NCBI RefSeq assembly: GCF_001485215.1
Contig: NZ_BBWW01000001.1
Coordinates: forward strand, 4,898,001-4,962,000
Direction of reading: 5' to 3'
Source: Leptolyngbya sp. NIES-2104
GTDB taxonomy: Bacteria; Cyanobacteriota; Cyanobacteriia; Leptolyngbyales; Leptolyngbyaceae
DNA length: 64,000 nt
How positions within the stretch are numbered: the first letter of the stretch is position 1; each line of letters starts with the position of its first letter. Both the position numbers and the translations under genes were made by a program. This document shows, in pieces, positions 1 through 10,003 of the stretch. The notes under the pieces are model-generated. The model was not told the origin of the DNA. It saw only the letters and a list, made by a program, of their open reading frames with translations, and did not search any database.

Positions 1-203
1 GGAGTCAGTTGCGGCAAGCTCAAGAATCGTTGAATGTTTCGTCGTCTGCTCTCAAATAGAATCGGTTGCGGAAATAGAGTGGCTAAGCGTTCAATCGTAA
101 TTCTGCGCTCTTTGTGCAACAGTTCGACCAAGATTTCTAGCGTCACAAATTGCGTCTGGGTTAATTGCGATTGTAAACAGGTTTGATAGAATGAGGGCAA
201 CAT
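1..203 (-). mobile_element. IS4-like transposase, N-terminal part, cut by window edge
   Basis: An open frame starts at the ATG complementary to 201-203 and runs off the left edge (67 codons visible). It begins MLPSFYQTCLQSQLTQTQF and contains LATLFPQPILFESRRRNIQR. From memory this is the typical N-terminus of cyanobacterial IS4-family transposases, upstream of the DDE catalytic core. The catalytic residues lie outside the window, so whether the copy is intact cannot be seen. It is too short to be called by length alone; the family assignment rests on the FPQPI..ESRRRNIQRFL pattern. Confidence 0.75.
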
Positions 204-214
204 ATTTTAGATCG

Positions 215-250
215 ATGAGGTGAAACAATTGGAATCACCTCATTTTTTCT
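215..250 (+). terminator. Hairpin with T-tract beside the IS end
   Basis: A perfect 9-bp stem (ATGAGGTGA at 215-223, TCACCTCAT at 235-243) with an 11-nt loop is followed by TTTTTCT. On the + strand this has the form of a rho-independent terminator. It lies just upstream of the transposase start, where it would stop + strand transcription coming out of the IS. Its stem would also fold in minus-strand read-through from panC-cmk. It could be part of the IS terminal region. Confidence 0.5.
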
Positions 251-347
251 GTCTCTCGATACTGCTATCCGGCATCTTCTCTACGGTTCAGCTGCGTTGT
301 CACCCCCTAAGCAAAACTGGTTTCTACGGGTTTTAATGATTCTGAAA

Positions 348-1901
348 TTACATCGAAACCGGAGCCGTTTTTTCTTGATACAAGCTAACAATCCGATCGA
401 GCACTTCTGTCACACTCAAATCATCTGATTGAATCTCGATCGCATCTGTCGCCTTCCGCAATGGTGAAATTGCACGAGTACTATCTTTACGATCGCGCTC
501 GAAAATCGCTTGCTCTAATTCCGCTAAACTCACTTCAGCCTGTCCGAGATGCTTCAAATCAAGCTGTCTCCGCCGCGCCCGCTCTTGAATTGATGCCGTG
601 AGATAAATTTTCACCTCCGCATCCGGGAACACATGAGTGCCAATATCGCGACCATCGACCACGATCCCGCCCCGACGACCGTAATTTTGCTGCTGTTTCA
701 CCAGCGCTTCTCGCACCGCAGCTTGAGCCGCGATCGTTGAAACATGCGCCGTCACCTCCGGAGTGCGAATCGCTTGTGTCACATCTTGACCGTTCACAAA
801 CACGATCGGAGTCGCAGTATCGGTCTGAAAATCGATCTCACATTGATGTGCTAATTCTGCGACTGTCGGTTCATCGTTGAGATCCGCGCCCGATTGCAGC
901 ACAAACCAAGTGAGCGCTCGATACATTGCACCCGTATCGAGATAAAACAAATTCAATTCAGTCGCGACCGCTCGTGCGACCGTGGATTTTCCCGCACCCG
1001 CAGGACCATCGATCGCAATCATCGGACGACGATCGCGCAAGGTACAGTTATCAATCAGGCGGGTTGAACCTAGCCGCGCAGCTAGAGCCAACAACCCTTC
1101 ATCGGTCACAGTTTCTAATGATTTCAACGTCATCGGATCAACAAGTTCGATATACTCTGGTCGCAGGTCAGGCACTTTTTCGAGTTCCTGCTTCACTGCC
1201 TGAACTAAGGTAGCACTTACACGCTCTCCGGATCGAAACAGTTTTTCAGCTTGTGACAATCCTCGATAAAGCGCAGTCGCCTTTAATCTTTCTTCATTAG
1301 AAAGATACTGATTCCGGGAGCTTAGTGCTAAACCGCTTTCTTCCCGCACAATCGAGCAAGGAACGATCGCGATCGGCAAATTCAAATCTTTCACAAGTTG
1401 CTGAATAATCGCCAATTGTTGCGCGTCTTTTTGCCCAAAATAAGCGCGATCGGGCTGCACAATATCGAGCAGTTTGGTGACGATCGTAGCGACCCCTTCA
1501 AAATGTCCCGGACGAAATGCGCCACAGAGTCCAGACGTTAGATCTTTTGGGGGCTGAACTCGCGTCGGAGTGGGGGGATCAACGCCTATTTCTTTCGGGC
1601 TAGGGGAAAAAATCGCATCGACTCCCGCCTGTTCACAGAGAATTCGATCGCGTTCTAACGTCCGAGGATAACGATTTAGATCTTCATTCGGTCCAAATTG
1701 CAGCGGATTGACGAAAATACTTACAACCACGATCGCATTTTCCTGACGCGCCCGGTCAATCAGGCTCAGATGCCCCTTGTGCAAGGCACCCATCGTGGGA
1801 ACAAAGCCGATCGACGATTCCACCGTATCCGTCGCGATCGAGTGTTTCCGCTGTAACTTCAAATAGCACTGCAATCCCGCGACAGTCGTAAACAGGCGCA
1901 C
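348..1901 (-). CDS. panC-cmk: Bifunctional pantoate--beta-alanine ligase / cytidylate kinase
   Basis: One 517-aa chain carries two enzymes. Residues 1 to about 285 are pantothenate synthetase, which joins pantoate and beta-alanine with ATP; the nucleotidyl-transferase HxGH motif is HKGH at 41-44 and GQKDAQQ lies near 157. Residues about 293-517 are CMP/dCMP kinase, with a P-loop GPAGAGKST at 299-307 and the CMP-site DGRDIGT further on. This fusion is characteristic of cyanobacteria. The gene stands alone on the minus strand; the ATG at 1901 fits the usual PanC N-terminus. Action is cytosolic, in coenzyme A and pyrimidine nucleotide synthesis. Confidence 0.97.
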   Translation of the reverse strand: MRLFTTVAGLQCYLKLQRKHSIATDTVESSIGFVPTMGALHKGHLSLIDRARQENAIVVVSIFVNPLQFGPNEDLNRYPRTLERDRILCEQAGVDAIFSPSPKEIGVDPPTPTRVQPPKDLTSGLCGAFRPGHFEGVATIVTKLLDIVQPDRAYFGQKDAQQLAIIQQLVKDLNLPIAIVPCSIVREESGLALSSRNQYLSNEERLKATALYRGLSQAEKLFRSGERVSATLVQAVKQELEKVPDLRPEYIELVDPMTLKSLETVTDEGLLALAARLGSTRLIDNCTLRDRRPMIAIDGPAGAGKSTVARAVATELNLFYLDTGAMYRALTWFVLQSGADLNDEPTVAELAHQCEIDFQTDTATPIVFVNGQDVTQAIRTPEVTAHVSTIAAQAAVREALVKQQQNYGRRGGIVVDGRDIGTHVFPDAEVKIYLTASIQERARRRQLDLKHLGQAEVSLAELEQAIFERDRKDSTRAISPLRKATDAIEIQSDDLSVTEVLDRIVSLYQEKTAPVSM

Positions 1902-1941
1902 AAGTCATCCATCCCTTTAATACAATCTACTTAAGTTTAGA

Positions 1942-2328
1942 TTAGGGATCGAAAATCTTCTCCTGCATCGGCTGACAAAACGGTTCGACTCCAGTTTGAA
2001 TCACATAGATCGCGACCGGAACCGCTAAGCGCATTGGCAGATCGGTTTTCGCCACGATCGCATCCATTAATTTCCCAGACAAGCCATCCTCTAAGTCTTC
2101 TTTGATCTCCGCCTCACACAAAATATGTCGCCATCGTTTCGCTAGTCCCACGATCCAGCCTTCATTTTCTTCGGGAAGCTGTCCCGATCGGATCGCTAGA
2201 GAAATTGCGGCATCTTCAAGATCGCCATCGCAATCCTCAATCACATCCAAGGCTGAAAGTGCATTCGGATGATCTCCAAGCTGTTCGCGAAACAGTTCGA
2301 GGTCTTCGGGTGACACGATGATCGACAT
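1942..2328 (-). CDS. Conserved cyanobacterial hypothetical protein
   Basis: This 128-aa acidic, mostly helical protein has no signal peptide or membrane segment. It begins MSIIVSPEDLELFREQLG and contains a D/E-rich stretch, IEDCDGDLEDAA, at about residues 31-42, suggesting a CUE/UBA-like three-helix bundle (inference only). It lies 40 bp upstream of panC-cmk on the same strand and could be cotranscribed with it. I recognise it only as a type of protein found across cyanobacteria without known function. Codon use and HIP1 content resemble the neighbours. Confidence 0.8.
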   Translation of the reverse strand: MSIIVSPEDLELFREQLGDHPNALSALDVIEDCDGDLEDAAISLAIRSGQLPEENEGWIVGLAKRWRHILCEAEIKEDLEDGLSGKLMDAIVAKTDLPMRLAVPVAIYVIQTGVEPFCQPMQEKIFDP

Positions 2329-2486
2329 GAGACAAACCTGAAACGTACAGATTGTTCGATCGTATCACTCCAGGAAATCTGGAGCGACAAAACGCAGCAT
2401 CAGTAGTCAAAGAAATTCTGAGATTTTTCACCGTCAAAAATCGTTTGTCCTAGAGTGAAAGGCAGTTGTTTCAAACTTTGGAAATT

Positions 2487-3584
2487 ATGACCCCTTCACC
2501 GATGTTGCTTAGCCCTTTTCAGCTTGGCGATCTCACGCTAAAAAATCGTGTAGTCATGGCTCCAATGACGAGAGCGAGAGCCGGAACAGACCGCATTCCG
2601 AATGCGCTGATGGCAGAGTACTACACGCAGCGATCGACGGCTGGACTCATCCTGATAGAAGCGACTTCGATTTCTCAACAAGGACTCGGCTGGCTCAATA
2701 CTCCAGGAATTTACACCGATGCTCAAACCGACGGCTGGAAATTGGTGGTTGAGACCGTTCAAAATCAAGGCACTCCGCTATTTTTGCAGCTTTGGCACTG
2801 TGGACGGTCATCTCATAGTAGTTTTCAGGAAGGAGGACAGTTACCCGTCGCACCGTCTGCGATCGCGATTGAAGGCGAGGAAATTCACACTCCGAATGGC
2901 AAGCAACCGCATGAAGTGCCTCGCGCTCTTGAAACCGATGAAGTCCCGCAGGTGGTTGAGGACTACCGTAAAGCCGCAGAGCGAGCGAAACAGGCTGGAT
3001 TTGCAGGAGTCGAGATTCATGCGGCAAATGGTTATTTGATTGATGAGTTTCTGCAATCCAAATCGAATCATCGCAGCGATCGCTACGGTGGCAGTATCGA
3101 GAACCGCTATCAGTTTCTCAAAGAAATCGTGGAAGCGATTCTTACGGTGTATCCATCGGAACGAGTCGGAGTCCGGCTTTCACCGAATGGAGCTTATAAC
3201 AGCATGGGTTCTCCTGACTATCGAGAAACCTTTCTCTATGTTGCAAGCCAATTGAACGCTTACAAGTTGGCTTATTTACACCTTTTGGATGGGTTAGCGT
3301 TCGGCTTTCATGAACTGGGAAGCCCGATGACATTACCGGAGTTTCGACAAGTGTTTGATCAGCCGTTGATGGGAAATTGTGGATATACTCAGGCAGATGC
3401 TGAAACTGCGATCGCGAATGGCTCAGCGGATTTGATTTCGTTTGGACGACCGTTTATTAGCAATCCAGATTTAGTTGATCGCTTTAAGAACGGCTGGGAG
3501 TTAAATCCATCATCGGATATGAGTCAGTGGTATTCGTTTGGCGCAGAGGGCTACATCGATTTTCCAGCTTATTCAGCAGCTTAG
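2487..3584 (+). CDS. Old Yellow Enzyme family alkene reductase
   Basis: A 365-aa FMN-dependent NAD(P)H:flavin oxidoreductase of the OYE/NemA/12-oxophytodienoate-reductase type, which reduces activated C=C bonds of enones and related electrophiles. The TIM barrel is full length. Visible landmarks are KNRVVMAPMTRARA (FMN-binding start), QLWHCGRSSH, the family signature HAANGYLIDEFLQ, RSDRYGGSIENR and the phosphate-binding FGRPFISNPDL near the C-terminus. An in-frame TTG at 2466 would add seven residues, but the ATG at 2487 matches the usual family start. It is followed by a clear terminator, so it is probably monocistronic. The physiological substrate cannot be told. Confidence 0.93.
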   Translation: MTPSPMLLSPFQLGDLTLKNRVVMAPMTRARAGTDRIPNALMAEYYTQRSTAGLILIEATSISQQGLGWLNTPGIYTDAQTDGWKLVVETVQNQGTPLFLQLWHCGRSSHSSFQEGGQLPVAPSAIAIEGEEIHTPNGKQPHEVPRALETDEVPQVVEDYRKAAERAKQAGFAGVEIHAANGYLIDEFLQSKSNHRSDRYGGSIENRYQFLKEIVEAILTVYPSERVGVRLSPNGAYNSMGSPDYRETFLYVASQLNAYKLAYLHLLDGLAFGFHELGSPMTLPEFRQVFDQPLMGNCGYTQADAETAIANGSADLISFGRPFISNPDLVDRFKNGWELNPSSDMSQWYSFGAEGYIDFPAYSAA

Positions 3585-3599
3585 AGAGAAGGTCTAGAG

Positions 3600-3629
3600 T
3601 CGCGCTTTCCCCGTGAGGCGCGATTTTTT
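3600..3629 (+). terminator. Rho-independent terminator of the OYE gene
   Basis: TCGCGC (3600-3605) pairs with GCGCGA (3618-3623) across a 12-nt loop and is followed by six T residues, about 15 bp after the OYE stop codon. Confidence 0.75.
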
Positions 3630-3688
3630 GTGCAAAAGTTTGATGATTCTTAATAGATCATTCCTTCAACCCAGATAGTTCAGTTTCA

Positions 3689-3750
3689 TTCAAAGTCCCC
3701 CAGAATGGAGGATTTAGGAGGCACAAGCCGACCAAAATGAAGCGACTGAT
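3689..3750 (+). repeat. Dispersed repeat, AAAGTCCCCCAG...GGATTTAGG family
   Basis: The stretch starting TTCAAAGTCCCCCAGAATGG recurs nearly identically at about 56927-56986 inside the MITE-like element; both copies continue through an AAGCCG / GCGAYT tail. A shorter member lies inside menC (17390-17421). The core is palindromic (CCCCCA...TGGGGG-like arms). This copy has GGAGG where the other has GGGGG, so the palindrome has begun to decay. Confidence 0.75.
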
Positions 3751-3816
3751 TTCCATCGATCGAGCCAAATCAACAACCACAACCCGCACAAAACACCCAT
3801 TTCAAAGGCAATACAA

Positions 3817-4010
3817 CGTCAGTTCGATGAATTCCTTCGCTCCGTTGTTCACTCGCCCCGAAATAGAATTCGGGGCTGACAGTGCGAAGTCCCTTCAGGA
3901 CTGCAAGCTCTGATTTCATGCGCCTTTAGCCCACTAAAGGGGGCTTCGCACGATTAGCCCCGAATTCTATTTCGGGGCGAGGGTCGAATCGAAGCGGAAA
4001 GACTGCTCGA
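3817..4010 (+). repeat. Large nested palindromic repeat, copy A
   Basis: Two palindromes, ACTCGCCCCGAAATAGAATT... at 3851-3878 and CCCCGAATTCTATTTCGGGG at 3958-3977, face each other across a middle section with CCTTCAGGACTGCAAG and CCTTTAGCCCACTAAAGGGGG. The whole unit can fold into a long branched hairpin. It is almost the exact reverse complement of copy D at 43311-43516. Related shorter or diverged copies are at 16350, 28669, 56786 and 62230. No coding frame is evident. The remaining spacer up to chlL (4011-4276) is AT-rich with no recognised element. Confidence 0.85.
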
Positions 4011-4276
4011 ACTTACGCCAATACTGAAAATTTTTGTTTGTTTTTTGTTCTGTTTTCTATAAAGTTCAAAACCTAAATTCATATCTAACTGTTTCTTACT
4101 CGTTGAGCAGCGATCTCATTCAATTCCTATTCAAAAACATTTTTTTCGCCTACCTCTCTTTATTTATCGATGTAAACTCTTCTTTCAACCCCTAGGCAGA
4201 ACTCTCAAGATCAACAACAATGCAAACAGAGACGTAACCGCGCTCATCCCTTCAGAAGACGACAGGAGACCCCAGA

Positions 4277-5137
4277 GTGAAACTCGCAGTTTACGGAAAA
4301 GGCGGCATCGGCAAATCAACCACAAGCTGCAACATCTCAGTTGCCCTTGCCAAACGCGGTAAAAAAGTCCTGCAAATCGGTTGCGACCCGAAGCACGATA
4401 GTACTTTTACCCTGACCGGATTTTTAATTCCCACGATCATCGACACGCTGCAAGAAAAGGACTATCACTACGAAGATGTCTGGGCAGAAGATGTTATCTA
4501 CAAAGGCTACGGCGGAGTAGATTGCGTTGAAGCCGGAGGACCGCCAGCGGGTGCGGGCTGCGGTGGCTACGTGGTTGGCGAAACCGTCAAACTACTCAAA
4601 GAACTCAATGCCTTCGATGAGTACGATGTGATTTTGTTTGATGTCCTTGGTGACGTGGTTTGTGGCGGATTTGCTGCGCCGTTGAACTATGCAGACTACT
4701 GCATGATCGTGACGGACAATGGCTTCGATGCGTTGTTTGCCGCGAATCGGATTGCCGCTTCGGTGCGCGAAAAAGCTCGAACTCACCCGCTGAGACTGGC
4801 TGGACTGATTGGAAATCGCACCGCAAAACGGGATTTGATCGATAAATATGTCGATGCGGTTCCGATGCCTGTGTTAGAAGTGTTACCGCTAATCGAAGAC
4901 ATTCGAGTATCGCGGGTTAAAGGAAAAACATTGTTCGAGATGGCGGAATCTGATCCTTCACTGAACTATGTGTGTGACTACTATCTGAACATTGCTGATC
5001 AGATTTTGGCGAATCCTGAAGGGGTCGTGCCAAAAGATGCTCAAGATCGCGAACTGTTCTCGCTGCTGTCAGACTTTTATCTCAATCCGCCACCGACGAA
5101 AACGGCTGACCAAGAACTCGATCTGATGATGGTCTAA
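4277..5137 (+). CDS. chlL: Light-independent protochlorophyllide reductase, iron protein ChlL
   Basis: ChlL is the NifH-like ATP-dependent electron donor to ChlN-ChlB, which reduces protochlorophyllide to chlorophyllide in the dark. The 286-aa product shows the P-loop GKGGIGKST at 7-15, switch II near [11 protein letters not shown], and the two cysteines that bridge the dimer [4Fe-4S] cluster at 95 (GAGCGG) and 129 (VVCGG). The start is GTG at 4277, supported by AGGAG at 4264-4268 with 8-nt spacing. It is followed by a DUF5331-like gene and chlN. The cluster is oxygen-sensitive in this family; no regulatory motif was recognised upstream. Confidence 0.98.
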   Translation: MKLAVYGKGGIGKSTTSCNISVALAKRGKKVLQIGCDPKHDSTFTLTGFLIPTIIDTLQEKDYHYEDVWAEDVIYKGYGGVDCVEAGGPPAGAGCGGYVVGETVKLLKELNAFDEYDVILFDVLGDVVCGGFAAPLNYADYCMIVTDNGFDALFAANRIAASVREKARTHPLRLAGLIGNRTAKRDLIDKYVDAVPMPVLEVLPLIEDIRVSRVKGKTLFEMAESDPSLNYVCDYYLNIADQILANPEGVVPKDAQDRELFSLLSDFYLNPPPTKTADQELDLMMV

Positions 5138-5225
5138 AGAAACTCTGAAGGGTAATCGATAAAGCAGTCAAATCGCGTTATGTGATTAGATTGAGGCTGA
5201 CTTTATCGTTATCTTGATTTGACTT

Positions 5226-5633
5226 GTGAACATTGATCAACTGCGTCGATCGCTTAAAGATCGCTGGCTCGATTACTACGAAGAAAACCGCGCTTGGATT
5301 ACTCGTTTATCGATTTGGGTGAGTTGTGACGGACAACGGCGACCGTCATCGAGCTTTATTCTGGGCGCACTCTCCACGCTAGAACCCCGACTGATCGATC
5401 TCTTGCCGCTGATTGTCGATTTGAGCAGTCATCCCGATCGCATTGTGGTCGCCCTTGGACTGAACTTTGATCCTGACCAAGAACTTGCCCAGATCAAACA
5501 GTTAAAAGCCGACACTCCGAAATACCTCCCGGCAAGCGCCACCCCTGAAGTAAAACCGCGTCGTCCGGCTGAAGTCGATGAAGCCTGTGAAGGACGCATC
5601 CGCACTGATCGATCGCCTCGTCCACCTCGTTAA
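5226..5633 (+). CDS. Conserved protein between chlL and chlN (DUF5331-like)
   Basis: This 135-aa soluble protein starts with GTG ([20 protein letters not shown]). The first ~90 residues are helical and well structured ([20 protein letters not shown]); the last ~30 are basic, proline-rich and probably disordered. I associate it from memory with the cyanobacterial DUF5331 family, often placed between chlL and chlN. It lies 88 bp after chlL and 12 bp before chlN. Position suggests a role in assembly, protection or regulation of the dark-operative reductase, but no motif in the protein shows this. The 88-bp gap holds an imperfect inverted repeat (CGATAAAG...CTTTATCG). Confidence 0.85.
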   Translation: MNIDQLRRSLKDRWLDYYEENRAWITRLSIWVSCDGQRRPSSSFILGALSTLEPRLIDLLPLIVDLSSHPDRIVVALGLNFDPDQELAQIKQLKADTPKYLPASATPEVKPRRPAEVDEACEGRIRTDRSPRPPR

Positions 5634-7049
<1,416 letters not shown>

Positions 7050-7070
7050 AAACCGTTTTAAACCTCCGCT

Positions 7071-7240
7071 CAGATCAAACACGGAATGTTTAAAATAAAC
7101 TCTGTTCCTTGTCCGGGAGCAGGGTTTATTTCGATCGAGCCTTAATGTTTCTCCACAATGATTTGATGAGCGATCGTCATTCCTAGTCCTTAAGCCAACA
7201 GCCCAAAAACGGGACAACGAGGATCAAACGCAGAGGCAGT
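7071..7240 (-). pseudogene. Decayed C-terminal fragment of a sensor histidine kinase
   Basis: Read on the minus strand in one frame, the spacer after chlN gives FDPRCPVFGLLA, a stop, GLGMTIAHQIIVEKH, a stop, and then GSIEINPAPGQGTEFILNIP before a final stop at 7071. This matches the end of a HATPase_c domain: the FDPFF region, the G2 box GLGM, then EKHGGSI and the terminal GTEF.I.IP strand. Two in-frame TAA codons break it, one where the glycine of KHGG would be. No other part of the kinase is seen. The segment is therefore a relic, about 55 codons long. Confidence 0.75.
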
Positions 7241-7389
7241 CTCCTAAAAATCGTCGTCTGCCTTAAAATTTCCTCAACTTTTTTCTACCTAACCGGGAAT
7301 CTCACGAATCTCGCTGGATGCGATACATTCATCCGTGCAGAGTTTTACTAAGATCAGAGGTATTGATTTTATGGCGATTGATACTCTGA

Positions 7390-9051
7390 ATGTTTGACTC
7401 TGGCAATTCCGTCTTGACAAAACCACGATCGATTCGACCGATCGGAGCCTATGCGCTTTATGGTTTAGCTGTTTGGTACGATCGCATTGTGGCACTCGAT
7501 ACGGTGCGCGGCTTCCTGCTGCAAATCAATCCAACCAATGACAATACGATCGTGCTCAATCCCTGTCACACCGATCAGTTCATTGATGCGAAAGGCTTTG
7601 CGATTTGGGAAGATACGATTTGGTTTACAAAAGACAATAGCGTTTACTTCTGTACGTTTGATCAATTAGAGCCGCAGTTATTCATCTCTCTGCCTTATGA
7701 TGCCGATGGTGTTGGCGTTTGGAATTCTACGATTTATGTGACTTCTCAAAAGTTAGGCTATATCGTCATTTACGAGCGGCAAACCAAACGGAAGATTACT
7801 CAATTTCCATTGCCCGGAGTGGGACCCACGAATCTGACAATCCGTGGAGAAGAATTGTGGTTATGCGATCGCATTGAAGAAACCGTCTATTGTCTTGATC
7901 GTGCAACCGGAGAACTTCAGTTTAGTATGCTGACTCCATTTGTGAATCCAACCGCGATCGCTTTCCTGAACGAACCAAATACAGATCAATCAACGCTGTA
8001 TGTATCGTATTCAGGCGAGGAAGCTTACATCCGCGACAATCCAAATGCTGATCCGAATTTAGAGTTAACGTATCGCGATCGTACTTTTATTCATCCGCTG
8101 TATTTTCGCTATTATCCTGAAGAGCGCTACACGTTATCGAGCGGCTATTTACTCGAAATGTCATACGTTGAGGAATTACTACCGCTCGATGAAGTGGAAG
8201 TTCAGGATTTAGAATGGCGCATTGCACTACCGACAGAAACACATCGTCAAAAGATCCGCAGTGTCGAATCGATCGGGCTTCCGTTTACTGAAGAGATCCA
8301 AGAAGGTCAACGAGTCGCCGTGTTCAAATTTCCTTCGCTTAAGTCTCAAGAGCGACACGTTTTCGGCTGGAAAGCTCTGATCGAAGTTCGAGGCATTAAA
8401 TATCAATTTGACTTTGATGATGTCGATAAAGCTCCGCCGCTGACTTCTGAATTTCGCGATCGCTATCTGGTCGATGATGATGAATTAGCGATGGATACTC
8501 CTGCCATTCAGCAAGCGGCAAAAGAAGCGATCGGAACCGAGACGAATCTACTGAGGAAAATGCTCAAGATTCGGAATTATGTTTACGATCGTTTATCCTA
8601 CGGCATTAAACCGCACATTGATTCACCTGATGTTGTGCTTGAGCGCGGAACTGGATCTTGTGGTGAATACGTCGGTGTGTTGTTAGCGTTGGCGCGATTG
8701 AATGGCATTGCGTGTCGAACGGTTGGACGATATAAATGTCCGGCATTTGCCGATCGTCAAAATGTGCCGCTCGAACCCGATTACAATCACGTTTGGATTG
8801 AGTTCTACGTTCCCGGATATGGTTGGTTGCCGATGGAATCCAACCCCGATGACATTGTTGAACGCGGACCGTATCCGACGCGGTTCTTCATGGGCTTACC
8901 TTGGTATCATGCCGAAATTGGTAAAGGGATTTCATTTGAATCGTTGAGGCAGAACGGCGTTCCGTTAGGGGATGTGATGGATATCTCGATCGGGGATCTC
9001 GCACTCAATCACATTCGATTCATGATTCTTGAAGAACTACCACCGTTATAG
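7390..9051 (+). CDS. Transglutaminase-like protein with N-terminal beta-propeller-like region
   Basis: The 553-aa protein has two parts. Residues 1 to about 250 are short beta-rich repeats with recurrent aromatic/Asp patterns (YDRIVALDTVRG, DTIWFTKDNSVYF, GEELWLCDRIEETVY), suggesting a propeller. From about 390 there is a transglutaminase core with a complete Cys-His-Asp triad: C424 (GSCGEY), H467 (NHVWIEF) and D487 (SNPDD). Such domains act as peptidases or amide-cleaving enzymes in bacteria. No signal peptide is evident, so it is probably cytosolic. It ends directly against the convergent next gene, with no spacer. The substrate is unknown. Confidence 0.85.
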   Translation: MFDSGNSVLTKPRSIRPIGAYALYGLAVWYDRIVALDTVRGFLLQINPTNDNTIVLNPCHTDQFIDAKGFAIWEDTIWFTKDNSVYFCTFDQLEPQLFISLPYDADGVGVWNSTIYVTSQKLGYIVIYERQTKRKITQFPLPGVGPTNLTIRGEELWLCDRIEETVYCLDRATGELQFSMLTPFVNPTAIAFLNEPNTDQSTLYVSYSGEEAYIRDNPNADPNLELTYRDRTFIHPLYFRYYPEERYTLSSGYLLEMSYVEELLPLDEVEVQDLEWRIALPTETHRQKIRSVESIGLPFTEEIQEGQRVAVFKFPSLKSQERHVFGWKALIEVRGIKYQFDFDDVDKAPPLTSEFRDRYLVDDDELAMDTPAIQQAAKEAIGTETNLLRKMLKIRNYVYDRLSYGIKPHIDSPDVVLERGTGSCGEYVGVLLALARLNGIACRTVGRYKCPAFADRQNVPLEPDYNHVWIEFYVPGYGWLPMESNPDDIVERGPYPTRFFMGLPWYHAEIGKGISFESLRQNGVPLGDVMDISIGDLALNHIRFMILEELPPL

Positions 9052-9966
9052 TTAGTTCTTTGGCGCAAAGAATCCCAACTGAGCCGCGATCGGGCGTTCC
9101 CGCATCGGAATTCTTGATTGAATCGGAGCATTGAGCACCTTTGCGCCAGTTGGTGTCTGAACTGCCAACGTCACTGATCCGCCACCGTCCAGGTTCAGAG
9201 CAGTTTCAGCACCTAATCTCTCCAGATACTCTGACATTTCCACATAGGTTAATCCCTCGCTGTACTGCAACTGTTTGCCATCGACCAGGATGAGCCAAAG
9301 TGTTTTGCCGGATTTATCGATCGCAATCACCGTTCGAGAATAGGGCTTATCTTTGGGCGCAATGTGCGGCGGTGGCGGTACAGGTTTTCCATCTTTCATC
9401 AAGAAATCATTGCCTGCTACCGCTTGCTCAGTTTCCTTGGGACAAAATCCACTTTGCTCAAATCGCACCCGATTCTGCGGCAGAAAACAGACCGTTGACC
9501 AGCCTGCCTGCGGTGGCGAGTAGGTATTTCCGTTTGAAGTGACTTGTCCTAGATTGTTCACAGATTGACCGATGTGCGGGTAAAAATCCCAGGGCGTTTC
9601 TTCACGAAAGGGATTGAAAAAATTCGCGTTAATTCCAATTTGAAGATCAAATTCATCCACGAATTCGGTCACAGTTCGGGCAACGGTTTCTAAACCTCTC
9701 GGAGACAGAGCAACAACACCGGGAGTCACAAAAGGACGAATACCAGGAGTCGCAAGATCGATCGCGATTTGATGTACCATCAGCGGACGCGGATCAGATA
9801 AAGCTTTCCGTTCGTATACGATTCCCGGAAACAACGATCGCATTTCATCGGTTCGGGGCGGTCGAGAAAATTGCGATCGACTATAAAGCGCGATTGGAAT
9901 CATCAGCAGAACCAACACAAACAGACTCACTATTTTTCTAAAATTTGCTCGATCGCGTTGCAGCAT
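9052..9966 (-). CDS. Phosphodiester glycosidase (NAGPA-domain) family protein, membrane-anchored
   Basis: This 304-aa protein has one N-terminal hydrophobic segment (about residues 11-27, IVSLFVLVLLMIPIALY) preceded by basic residues, so it is an anchored or exported periplasmic protein. The rest is a NAGPA/DUF2233 domain, related to the enzyme that uncovers mannose-6-phosphate and to bacterial exopolysaccharide-linked proteins. Landmarks are GINANFFNPF, RTVIAIDKSGKTLWLILVDG and the terminal LNLDGGGSVTLAVQ. A second copy of this domain is fused to a deacetylase at 41478-43307. The substrate is unknown; cell-envelope glycan is the likely context. Confidence 0.88.
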   Translation of the reverse strand: MLQRDRANFRKIVSLFVLVLLMIPIALYSRSQFSRPPRTDEMRSLFPGIVYERKALSDPRPLMVHQIAIDLATPGIRPFVTPGVVALSPRGLETVARTVTEFVDEFDLQIGINANFFNPFREETPWDFYPHIGQSVNNLGQVTSNGNTYSPPQAGWSTVCFLPQNRVRFEQSGFCPKETEQAVAGNDFLMKDGKPVPPPPHIAPKDKPYSRTVIAIDKSGKTLWLILVDGKQLQYSEGLTYVEMSEYLERLGAETALNLDGGGSVTLAVQTPTGAKVLNAPIQSRIPMRERPIAAQLGFFAPKN

Positions 9967-10003
9967 CGCTATAACTTAAGTGTGCGCGACAGTTTTCCTG
10001 AGT

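Noticed and set aside
3689-4010. CRISPR-like array in the spacer before chlL
   Set aside because: Repeats are palindromic and dispersed, with no regular spacers of 30-40 bp and no cas genes.
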